Part shown: piece by piece, positions 34,720-46,300 of the stretch | Layout of the letters: every line of letters begins with the position of its first letter | How positions within the stretch are numbered: the first letter of the stretch is position 1 | Source of the DNA: Ustilaginoidea virens | Taxonomy: Eukaryota > Ascomycota > Sordariomycetes > Hypocreales > Clavicipitaceae | Direction of reading: 5' to 3' | DNA: 64,000 nucleotides | Assembly: GCF_000687475.1 (NCBI RefSeq) | Contig: NC_057316.1 | Location: 3,038,001-3,102,000 of the forward strand | The notes under the pieces: generated by a model | Told to the model about the DNA's origin: nothing | Database searches by the model: none | What the model saw: the letters and a program-made list of their open reading frames with translations, nothing else | Translations under genes and position numbers: made by a program

Positions 34720-36978
34720 CTAGGAGGAAGCATTCACAATGCTGGGACGGCGGCTTGCTGAAGGCGTGCCGCGAGGAGTTCCTCGGGGCGTGACACGGCT
34801 CTCCCCAAAGAAGCGGCGTTGCTGGCTGAATCTTCGCTCGTCCATGGGCGGTCTGCCGCCAGTGGCGGAGGCAACAGACGCTGCAAGATGTCGAGAATCA
34901 GCGCGTGTTTTCTTTTTCTTTTTGTCTTTTCTTTTAAAAAAAAAAAAAAAAAAAAAGAGAGGGAGAGGGGAAATCAAGGACGATGCTGGAAAAAAAAAGA
35001 GAAGCAGAAACAGGCTCAAAAGGGGGACTCACCTCGGCGTTCCTGCGCATCGTATGCCGCGCTGCCTCGGCGACCTTCCTGAGTGTGCTCGATTCGCGCA
35101 TTTGCCAGCCTCTGAGCAAAGGGAGACCGCTTTCTCAGCTCCGGGCCCTTCCAGTAGATGACGTACACGGCAATGACGAGGACGAAGGAGATGCAAAAGA
35201 GGATGGTGCTGGCATACTCGAGGTTCATGCCGGTCGACGCGCCAATGTTTTGGAAGAAGGGCATGGCCGGGACCGTGAGCACGCCGGCCATGAAGTCTCT
35301 GGCCCAGCCGTTGCCGCCAGTGGCGGAGGCAGAGTACGGCCCGTAGGCGCAGACCATGTAGTCAATGGTGGCCATGTAGATGGCGTAGTTGGCGATGCCG
35401 ACAATGGCGACGAAAATCATGGACCCGATCCAGTGGATGGGGGGACCTTGGATGGTCCAGGCGAAACCAATCAGCCCGATGGGCAGGCAGGGCGCGGTGT
35501 AGAGGAGGAACCAGAGGCGGGACTCGTACTGAGCCCGCTCGTCGTTTGGCTTGGCGGCCCGTTCCTTGACGTTGCGCCGGATGGCGGGGATGAAGAGCAT
35601 CCAGGCCACTACGTACCCGATGCCGACGGCAATAAAGCTCAGGCCGATCTCGACGGTGGTAAAGTTCCACTGGGCGTACACGAGCGCAAAGGACTGGATG
35701 AACATGAAGATGAGGGCGTCGGAAAAGCCGGACAGCAGAGACAGGACCAGGACGATGGGCTCGGTGAGGAACATGCGGAACGGTCGAACCCAGGTGGCGA
35801 GGATCTCCCTGGCGGAGAAGCGATCCTTGAAGGGTACGAGCTCGTCGGGGCCCCAGACGTTTTGGCCGGTCTCGCGTCTGCGGCGCTTGGCGATGCGGTT
35901 CATCATGATGGTGGTCCGGGTTTCGGGAACCGTGGCGGCATGGAGAATCTGCACGAAGCCCCCGAGGATGAGCTGAATCCAAATAGACCATCTAGGTAAC
36001 GTTTGGTTATTTTTATTTTGCTTCTTTTTTTCAAAAAAAAAAAAAAAAAAAAAAAAATCGATTCTTTGCTGTACTTGCGTTTTTCACACGGAAATAAATA
36101 AAACAACAAGGAAACAAAGATAACATGGGCGGTAGGAAGGCTGCAAAGGAAAAGGAACAGAAGACGAAAGAAAAGAGGACCCACCTCCAGTCTAGATACT
36201 CTTCGGTAAAGCCTCCGACAATGGGGCCGAGGACAGAGCCTCCCACCGAGGAAAACACCACATAGGCCACCGCGTATTGCTGCTTGTCCGACTCCCACAT
36301 GTCGGCAATCATGCCGAGCGTGACGGACCCGCCGGCGGAGGAGAGGCCGCCCAGCGCGCGGCCGACCATGATGGAGGTGAAGCTGGGGGCCAAGGCAACA
36401 GGCAGCTGCCAGAGGTTGACGAAGAACAGCGAGAGCTGCAGGACCGGCCAGCGCCCAAACTCCTCGGACCACGGAGCCCACAGCTCGCACCCGAAGGCGT
36501 ACATGACCAAGAAGATCATGGCGCCGCACCGGGCAGCCTGGTGGCTGACGCCGAACTCTTCAGAGATGCCGGGGATGGCATTGGAGTAGAGAGACGTGTT
36601 GAAGTTCATGGAGACTTGGACCCAGAAGATGACGGTGAGGATGTACCACTTCTTCCACTTGGGGAAGCCGTAGCCCAGCTCGTGGTAGCAGTCGTCCTCG
36701 GTGATTTCGTACTTTTCGCTGGTGACTAGCTTCTCCAAGGCCGTGCCGATGCCGATGCCGTCGCCTTTGCTGCCGTTGCCGTTCGAGGGAGCGCTGGCAT
36801 CGACGGAGCCGGAGCCGGAGCCGGAGCCGGCGCCGGAGCGGGAACCACTACCAGAGAGCTCGGCCGTCTCTTCGACATGGGTCAAAGTAGGGCCCTTGGG
36901 CTTTTTAGCAGTGAGGTCTAGATCATTTTGTTGTTGGGCGACCTGGGGAGGGTCTTGAGAAAAGCGGGTATGAGGCAT
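34720..36978 (-). CDS. MFS transporter, DHA1 polyamine/multidrug type
   Basis: Exons 36978-36185, 35991-35033 and 34880-34720 (donors GTGGGT and GTGAGT, acceptors CCTAG and TGCAG) join in frame to 637 residues. The N-terminal ~90 residues are cytoplasmic and low-complexity, with an acidic and Gly/Ser-rich stretch (GSGSRSGAGSGSGSGS). The first membrane segment follows ELGYGFPKWKKWYILTVIFW. Motif A is degenerate (APWSEEFGRWP); motif C appears as GPIVGGF. The second half begins near FRMFLTEPIVLVLSLLSG. The third exon supplies a basic Ser/Arg/Pro tail (FFGESRVTPRGTPRGTPS) that could be a phosphorylation target. If the second intron is missed, translation stops six residues later at 35016. Family members export polyamines or drugs; the substrate is unknown. 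Both introns hold A runs of 21-25. Confidence 0.85.
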
Positions 36979-39900
36979 TCCGAGGGGGGTAAGCCGAAGG
37001 CGTCTTTTGTTCCTGGTTCTTTCCTTTTTCTTTTCTTCTTCTTCTTCTTTTTCTCCCTAGTTTTCACTCTTCTTTCCCCCCTCTCAAAGACAACAGCTTT
37101 TTCTTCTTTCTCCCCCGCGCTGGGAGATGTCCAGGACTGGCGGAAGGGGGGGGGGGTGGTGCGGAATGTGTGCGATTGACGGAGAGGAAGGGAGGAAGGA
37201 GCAGAGAGGAAACGAGACGGGAACGGGGCAACAGGCGATGGCTGTGCGGTGTTTTAAAATAGAGCTGGGCGCCCTGTGTTCTTGCTTTGATCTGATGGGG
37301 CCTTGTGCGGTAGTTATGGTTAAGGTTCCTGAGCCAACTGTAAGTGTAATAGGGGGCTGCGCCGATGGCACGGCTTACATGGTTGCGGTGCTGGTGGTTT
37401 GAGCCGGGGGGGGACCCTTTTCTCTCCGTTTGCCCATTTTCTTCTCTCTCGCTCCCTTTTCATTTCATTTCATTTCTTTTCTTTCCCTCCCTCTTGTTGT
37501 TAATTGCGCGCAGATTCTCCAGTCCAACATTTTGTTTTTACTTCGCCCCGAATATCGACCATGCAATGCAGCATGAGGAGGGCAGGCAGGTCAAGGTCGA
37601 GTCGCCAAAATGCACCAAATGCACCGGCCGAGGTCGGGGTTGGCGCCCACTGCCCGCTGCCCGCGCCGCTGTCGGCCTCGACCCCGGATGGCGACTAGCC
37701 AAGCGCAAGCCAAGCCAAAGCCCTGCTGCCGGCGCCGCGGAAGGAGTCCAGGGGCCAGGCCCCCCGGCCTGCGCCTGCCCTTTTGGCCCCAAGCCAAGCC
37801 AAGCCCAGGCCAGGAGCCGGAATGGCAAGCCATGACGCAGTCGCGGAGTCTGCAGCTGTAATGACACTGCCGCCCGCCGACTTCATACTTTTGGCCGGCA
37901 GGGGCGGCGCACACCGCCACGGCCACCCCACAGTGCAGCCAGTGCCAGTGCCAGTGCCAGTGCCAGTGCCAGTGCCAGTGCCACGTGCCAAGTGCCAAGT
38001 GCCAAGTGCCAGCTGCCAGCTGCCAGCTGCACCAGCCCAACAAAATCGAATGTCCGCCGTTCGCCGTGTTCATGTGGGCAGAAACTCAAACTCTTTACTC
38101 CTTCCTGCTGGGCAGCAAGCTCGAGCTCGCTTCCTCCAGTCTGGTCGTTTCTCTTTTCCCCTGCTTTTTTTCCTTTTCGCTCCCCATGGGCAACAACGTG
38201 CGATTCGCGTGGGGTTCTCCGTGGGGAAATCCGAATTACCATCCCCCATCTCGACCTCCGTTTCCGACTCCGATCCTGTCGATGTACGGCCGATGACGGG
38301 AGTTGGAAGAGCCTGGTTGGACCTGGGCAGTTGCTACGACATTTCTCGTCAGCGTCGCGATTCCCACTTAACCAACAACCCCTGGACCTGATCCTTGGAT
38401 GCCCCATGTTCGCGGCCCACCCGTTCGTGCATATGGACGTCATACGCCTGCCGGGTCGTTTCTGGTCGCATGATTTCCAATCCGCCTGCAAATTCCGCCG
38501 CCTGCGAAAATCAGGCTTTTGGGGCATTAGCCAGCTGGTCAGCATCGTCATGGCCATGTAACAAAGCGCGGGTCGCGCCTGGTCTTTACATTCTCGCGCC
38601 AGAGCCGAGCAGGGGAAAACATGGCTTTGCTCCGCCCGAGGTATGTAGGTGCGGGTCGCTCTTAGCGGCGTCCGACGTGTTGCATCCACGCACCGACGCC
38701 CGCCGATCGATCCATCCCGCTCATCTGCACATGACGGAGAGTCATTTATCTGGCCTTCTCTTTCTGCCTACGCCCTGCCCTGCCACCCGGTCGGTGCCTC
38801 GTGTTCCACGCCGTGTTGCTGTGGTTGCCGTGGCGTCTTGTTAGTGGCTTGCTTCATCCATGGCTTGTGCCCATCCCTTCCGACTGGGTCTGCAGAAACA
38901 CGCCCCCCTGCTCCTCGTTCTTTGGCAACACTCTCTGGATACGCACGCACGGGGGAGGGAAGTCCCGAGTAGTGGGAAATCATCTCGAACCGCACAAGGC
39001 CCGTATAGCACTCTCCATCCCCCATCCGTTCGTTGCTTGCCGCTTGTTGTCATGCAATGATTGTCAATGATGAGAGGCATTGTATATTGGCATCCAAGAG
39101 GGTATCAGAGGTTGTTCCACATCGTGCGAGGCCCCCGGTCTTCTCAAAACAAGCAGAAACAACCTTCTAGCTCCCCCAGTCGGCAAACGCAGAGACCAGC
39201 CCGGCTGAAACCGCACCCCAGTCACCCCTTCCCTGCCATGGACTTTTCTTGCAGTGGAAGCATGACCAATTCCTCCGCGCGGACACGTGCCGGCTACCGT
39301 CGACCCAGAAGATTTTCGCCGTGCGGGGCGTGACAGTCCAAAACCAAAGTGATGGGCACGTAGGCATTTGACAAGGTCTTCTTCATATCCGCCACAGTTG
39401 CCAAGGTGCAGCGGTCTCGTCGTATCCTGCTTTTCCACAATCGCCAGACATGACTGGGTGAGAAGACGAGGCTTCAAAAACCGCGCACCTTGATAAGACG
39501 TGTCAAAAAGACCCAACATCGTCGCAAGGTCTGCCCCGTGTTCTTTTAGTCAGTAGATGAAAGATAAACAAGAGACACACAGTAGATTTTGCTAGGCATG
39601 ATCTACATGGTGACAGAAAAGAATGAGCCTCATGGAAGAAATGAACAGAATTACTGGGCATCAGAAATCCCCACGATGCTTAAATTGACGTTTTTTGGCA
39701 GTCAATGGTATCGCAATAATCATCTGACACATCCCTCCTTGGCATAAGAGCGTGGGTCATTCATTCCCTCTAGGATCTTGAACGGGCAGATGCGTCTTTC
39801 AACGTCGAAACATTGTTATTCACGTCCTGGCCAGCCTAGCCCAGGACGTCGTACTGAAAAATCAAATCAGTACAGGACGGATCTCGTCCGGCACCAATTG

Positions 39901-40341
39901 CTGTACCAAAAACATGACTTTAAGGGCAAGGCTGCCCTTGCAATGGGGCGTATTTATTTTTATTTATTTATTTTATTTATTTTTATTTATTTTTTCCTTC
40001 AAAACCAAGAGGAGGAAGAAACAAGAAGTTTGCAGATACTCAAGTTTTTTTCATGGAGTCCCCGCAAAACACGCCTTGTACAAAGCTATACAACAAATAT
40101 CTGAAATGCAAAAGGAAAAAAACAAAGGAAAGAAGACGGACGGAAGAAAAACCATACAGAACAACCTTGTCCGGGACACCACCTCGCCCGGTAAACTTCC
40201 AAGTCTTAAAGCTAGGCAAGATTCCCGTTATAGATACAAGGGAAAAAAAAAACAAATACACGCACCGCAGCCGCCTCTTGGTCCAGAAGCCTTCTCCCTG
40301 AACCATTGCATACCCAGCCGCCTCCTGGGAAAAAAACCACC
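36979..40341. other. Intergenic region (3.4 kb) with GCCA-based repeat arrays
   Basis: The upstream region of the MFS gene and the 3' flank of the giant Ser-rich gene. A G run lies at 37147-37156. Adjacent CCAGTG, CCAAGTG and CCAGCTG arrays lie at 37938-38031. TTTATTTTTA repeats lie at 39955-39990. Short overlapping ORFs show no recognisable domain. Confidence 0.6.
37938..38031. repeat. Adjacent CCAGTG, CCAAGTG and CCAGCTG arrays
   Basis: Eight CCAGTG hexamers are followed by three AAGTGCC-type heptamers and three CCAGCTG heptamers. All share a GCCA seed, suggesting successive slippage from one ancestor. Confidence 0.85.
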
Positions 40342-43300
40342 TCAAGAACAGGCAACACTGCCGCTACCTGTTGCCAGACCAAGGGATTGGAGGAGACAGC
40401 TAACGACATCGTCTCCCTGGGTCAGCCCCTTTGTAAAGCATTGCGCAGTTGTTCCAAGAGCAAATGGACCCAGCGCCAACTGGCATGCGCCAACGTTGGT
40501 GACCAGGCTCACACCGCTCAATCCCGACAGAGCGAGGCATGCATCTGGCAGCTTGTAGATGCATAAGCTCTTGTTTAAACAGTTCACCAAGTCGATGCCA
40601 CGCGAGAAGATAGTGAGTGCTGATTTTGCAAGACATGAGCCAGCCGGGCCAGAAGCGAATGGCCCCAAGTCTAGCAAGCAGGCTGGGAGGTACAAGCCCA
40701 GAGCGAGTCCATTGACGTTGGCCAGATTATTGCAAGAGTCGGGGAGTGTAGAGGCGCAGACTGCCTTGGTCGGCACGCACGTGGTGGTTGGCTTGGTGCT
40801 GGTAGGCCGGACAGACGTGGATGTCGTGGCTGGACGGCTCGATGTGCTAGAGGGAGCCTGGGTTGACGTCGAGGTGGTCCGGGAGGTGCTGCCAAGAGTC
40901 GACGAGCTTGTTCCAGCCTTGGGAGTGGTGGATTGAGCACCGGGGCTCGTTTGACGGCTGGTCGATACTGGCGCGGAGGTAGAAGCTGGCTGAGAAGTGG
41001 AAGTAGATGCAGCTTTGGAGGTCGAAGGCGAGCTAGAGCTAGCTGAGCTTGAGATACGCATAGAGCTGGATACTAGACTCGAGGTAGATGCGGTACTTGA
41101 GCTCGAAGTTTGGGAACTCGATGAAGATTCAGGTCTCGAGGGACGGCTAGTAGCTGAAGTGCTCATGATGAGACTTGAGCTAGAAGCTTGGGAACTCGAT
41201 AAAGATTCAGGTGTCGAGGGACGGCTAGTAGCTGAAGAATTTATAAGACTCGAGCTAGAAGCTTGGGAACTTGACGAAGATTCAGGTCTCGATGGATGGC
41301 TGGTAGATGAAGAGCTTATAATGAGACTCGAGCTAGAAGCTTGGGAACTTGACGAAGATTCAGGTCTCGAGGGATGGCTGGTAGTTGAAGAGCTCATGAT
41401 GAGACTCGAGCTAGAAGCTTGGGAACTTGACGAAGATTCAGGTCTCGAGGGATGGCTGGTAGATGAAGAGCTTATGATGAGACTCGAGCTAGAAGCTTGG
41501 GAACTTGACGAAGATTCAGGTCTCGAGGGATGGCTGGTAGTTGAAGAGCTCATGATAAGACTCGAGCTAGAAGCTTGGGAACTTGACGAAGATTCAGGTC
41601 TCGAGGGATGGCTGGTAGATGAAGAGCTCATAATGAGACTCGAGCTAGAAGCTTGGGAACTTGACGAAGATTCAGGTCTCGAGGGATGGCTGGTAGTTGA
41701 AGAGCTCATGACGAGACTTGAGCTAGAAGCTTGGGAACTTGATGCAGTTGCATGTCTCGAGATAGACGTACTGCTAGAGCTAGGACCTGGAGGTAGCCTC
41801 GTAGAAGTATACGTGGAGCTGGTAGCTCGGGAGCTCGAGGTGTATGTTGGTCTCGAGAAAGATGTACTGCGAGAGCTAGCAGCCTGGGAACTCGAGTTAG
41901 ATCCCGGCCTTGAAGTCGATGTAGCTGTCGAGCTAGTAGCTGGAGGACTGTGTGATGGTCGTGTAGAGCCAGACGTGGAGTCGGTAACTCGGCGGCTCGA
42001 AGTGGACGTTGGTCTCGAGATAGGTGTAACGCGAGAACTAGTAGCCTCGGAACTTGACGTAGATCCGGGTCTTGGAATTGATGTGCTTCTTGAGCCAGTA
42101 GCCGAAGGGCTAGGTGATGGTATTGAAAAAGCAGACGTGGAACTGGAAGCCCGGAAACTCGACGTAGGTGCTGATCTCGAGGTGGACGTACTGCTAGAGC
42201 TAGTAGCTTGAGAACGTGAGAAGGATGCTGGTCTCGAGGCGGATGTACTTTTGCTGGAAGAATGGGAACTAGAGGTGGATGCCGGTCTTGATATTGAAGT
42301 ACTTCTGGACATGGATGCCGGAGGGCTGGATGTTGGTCTCGAGGTAGAGGTACTTCTTGAGCTAGTAGTAGCTTGAGAACGTGAGGATGATGCTGGTCTT
42401 AAGGCGGATGATGTGGTGCTGCTAGAAAAATGGGAACTAGAAGTGGATGCTGGTCTTGACATTGATGTACTTATGGACACGGAAGCTGGAGGGCTGGATA
42501 TTGGTCTCGAGGTAGAGGTACTTCTGGAGCTCGTAGCTTGGGAGCCTGAGATGGATGCTGGTCTTAATATCGAGGTACTTCTGGACACGGAAGCTGGAGG
42601 GCTGGATGTTGGTCCCGAGGTAGAGGTCCTTCTGGAGCTAGTAGTAGCTTGGGAACTCGAGGTGGGGGCTGATCTTGAGCCTGATCCACTGCTGCTGATT
42701 ACTTGGGATTTCGAGGTAGATGCTGATCTCGAGACAGATGTATGCGTGGAGCTAGTGGCTGAAGAACTCGAGCCTGGTCTAGAACTAGAGGCTGATCTCG
42801 AGACAGCGACGTGAGTGGAGCTGGTGGAAGAACTCGAGGCTGGTCTTGGACTAGATACTGATCTTGAGACAGCGACGTGAGTGGAGCTGGTGGAATCACT
42901 CGAGGCTGGTCTAGAACTAGATGGTGCCCTCGAGATAGACGTAGCACTAGAGCTTATGGGTTGAGGACGCGATGAAACTGGTCTTGAGCTGGATGCGCCT
43001 CTAGAGCTAGTACGTTGGATGCTCGAGGTGGATGCTGCTCTCGAGATAGATACATGAGAGGATGTGGTGGCTGAAGAACTTGAGACTGGTCTAGAACTAG
43101 ATGCTGCTCTCGACATTGATACACTGCTGGAGCTCTTAGAATGCAAACCCGAAGTGGAGGTTGATTTCGAGCTAGACGTGTTTCTAGAACTTGTAGGATG
43201 GGAGCTCGAGCGCGAGGTAGATGTTGGCCTTGAGATGGACGCGTTCCTCGTACTAGAAGCGTGAGAACTTGAGGCAGACACTGGCCTGGAGATGGACGCG

Positions 43301-46300
43301 TTCCTCGTACTAGTAGCATGAGAACTTGAGGCAGATGTTGGCCTCGAGATAGACGTGTTCCTAGAGCTAGTGACTTGCATATGCGACGTCGAAGTTGTTG
43401 ATGAGCTAGCAATATTCCTAGAGCTTGCAGGGTTGGAGCTCGAGCGCGAGGTAGATGTTGGCCTTGAGATGGACGCGTTCCTCGTACTAGAAGCGTGAGA
43501 ACTTGAAGCAGATGCTGGTCTTGAGATGGACGCGTTCCTCGTACTAGTAGCGTGAGAACTTGAGGCAGATGTTGGCCTCGAGATAGACGTGATCCTAGAG
43601 CTAGTAACTTGCACGTGCGACGTCGAAGTTGTTAATGAGCTAGCAATATTTCTAGAGCTTGCAGGCTGGGAGCTTGAGTGTGAGGTAGATGTTGGCCTCG
43701 AGCTAGACGTGATCCTAGAGCTAGTGACTTGCACGTGCGACGTCCAAGTTGTTGATGAGCTAGCAATATTCCTAGTGCTTGCAGGGTGGGAGCTTGAGCG
43801 TGAGGTAGATGTTGGCCTCGAGCTAGACGTGATCCTAGAGCTAGTGACTTGCACGTGCGACGTCGAAGTTGTTGATGAGCTAGCAATATTCCTAGAGCTT
43901 GCAGGGTGGGAGCTTAAGCGCGAGGTAGATGTAAGTCTTGAGATGGAGCTATTCCTAGTACTAGTAGCGCGAGGGCTCGAGGCAGATGCTGGCCTCGAGC
44001 TGGACGTGCTCCTAGAGCCAGTTAATTGGGCGCTCAATGTCGAGGTTGGTCTTACGCTAGACTTATTCCCAGAGCTTGCAGGACGGGAGGTCGAGCTCGA
44101 AGCAGATTCCCGTCTGGAGATGGACGTGATCCTAGCACTAGTAGATCGGGATCTTGAGCTGGATGCTAGAGTCGAGATGAACGCTTTACTGGAGCTAATA
44201 GATGGAGAGCTAGATGATGGTCTTGGGAAAGAGGTGATGCTAGAACTTGTAATACGAGAAGTAGATGCGCTTTTAGAGAGAGACACGGACTCAGAGCTGA
44301 ATATTCGTCTGGAGCTAGAACTATACATAGAGCTAGTAGCTCGTGAGGTTGGAGTCGACCTAGCGCTTGACTTGGAACTTGAGGTAGAGCCGGGCCTGGA
44401 GTTGATGGCTTGAGAGGTCGAGGCTGGTTTGAAGCTAGAACCGAAACTCGAGGTGGAAGTAGGCCTAGAGTTGATGGCTTGCGAAGTTGAAACAGACCTT
44501 TTAGAAATGGAAGTCGAGGAAGAAGCAAGCCCAGAGCTAAAAGCATGAGAGGTCGAGGTCGGTCTTAAACTAGAAATGAAAGTTGAGGAAGACCTGGAGT
44601 TTCTCGCTTGAGAAGTTGATGTTGTAGCGCTGGAGATGTGGCTCAAGGAAGAGGCATGCCTAGAGCTAATAGCATGAGAAACCGAGGTTGATTTCAAACT
44701 GGAAATGAAGCTAGAAATGAAACCCGAGGTAGGCCGGGAACTTGTAGCATGAGAAGTTGATGTCGTTTTAGCGCTGGAAATGTGACTTGAAGATGTGAGC
44801 CTGGAGCTGATAGCATGAGAAGCCGAGGTCGATTTCAAACTAGAAACAAAGCTAGAAATGAAACCCGAGGTAGGCCGGGAACTTGTAGCATGAGAAGTTG
44901 ACGTTGCTTTAGCACTAGAGATATGGCTTAAAGAGGCGAGCCTAGAGCTAGTAGCCCGAGAAGTCGAGGTCGACTTCAAACTAGCAATGAAGCTAGAAAT
45001 GAAACCCGAGGTAGGCCGGGAACTTGAAGTATGAGAAGTTGACGTTGCCTTAGCGCTGGGGATGTGACTTGAGGACGAGGTGAGCCTGGAACTAATGGCC
45101 CGAGAAGTCGAGGTAAGCTTAGAGCTAGACCCCAGTCTTGAGGTAGAGGTAGATCCGAACCTTGTAGCCTGTGAAGTTATTGTCGGCTTAGCGATCGATT
45201 TGGAACTTGTGGAAGAGGTAAGCCTAGGGCTTGTAGCACGAGAAGTCGAGGAAAGCCTAGAGCTAAGAGCCTGAGAAGTGGACGTATGCTTAGAGCTAGG
45301 CGCGGGTTTAGAACTAGATACTGGTTTAAAGGTAGAGGTATACTTTAAGCTACTAGCTTGAGAGATTGACAAGGGCGCAGGGCTAGAAACTGGCCTCGAG
45401 GTAGAAGTATACTTGGAGCTTGTCACTTTAGAAGTTGAGATATGTTCAGAGATGGAAACTGGTCGTGAGCTGGATGCATGTGCAGAGCTGGATGCATGTG
45501 CAGAGCTGGATGCATGTGCAGAGCTAGATGCTGGCCTTGAGGTGGAAGTATACTTGGAGCTTGTCACTTGAGAAGTTGAGATATATTTAGAGCTGGAAAC
45601 TGGTCGTGAGCTGGATGCATGTGAAGAGCTAGATGCTGGCCTTGAGGTGGAAGTATACTTGGAGCTTGTCACTTGAGAAGTTGAGATATGTTTAGAGCTG
45701 GAAACTGGTCGTGAGCTGGATGCATGTGAAGAGCTAGATGCTGGCCTTGAGGTGGAAGTATACTTGGAGCTTATCACTTGAGAAGTTGAGATATGTTTAG
45801 AGCTGGAAACTGGTCGTGAGCTGGATACATATACCGAGCTAAATGCTGGCCTCGAAGTGGAAGTATACTTTAAGCTACTAGCTTGAGAACTTGACAAGTG
45901 TGCAGAGCTAGAAACTGGCCTCGAGGTGGAAGCATACTTGGAGCTTGTTACTTGAGAAGTCGAGATATGTTTAGAGCTGGAAACTGGTCGTGAGCTGGAT
46001 GCATGTATAGAGCTAGAAGATTGTGACGTCGAGACGGTTCTAGAGCTAAATTCTGGCCTTGAAGAGTTGGAAGTATATTTGGGGCTGGATGTAGGCCTTG
46101 AGCTGGAGGTGTGCATAGATCTAATAACCTGAGAGGACGAAATGGGTCCGGAGCTGGATGCCAGCCTTGAGCTAGAGCTGTGTATAGACCTAGTCATTTG
46201 AGCGCTTGACGTATGTTTAGAGCTGAACATGGGCTTAGAACTGGGTTCTGATTTTGAGGTTGAAGAAGTATGCATAGAGCTAGGAGAAATCGAAAGAGGT

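Noticed and set aside
34983..35999. Plus-strand 338-codon Gly/Asp/Glu-rich ORF
   Set aside because: Antisense to the conserved MFS exon and not protein-like.
40997..42211. Plus-strand 404-codon Glu/Leu/Asp-rich ORF
   Set aside because: It is the reverse complement of the 78 bp Ser-rich array of the giant gene; it has no introns, no domain and no signal of its own.
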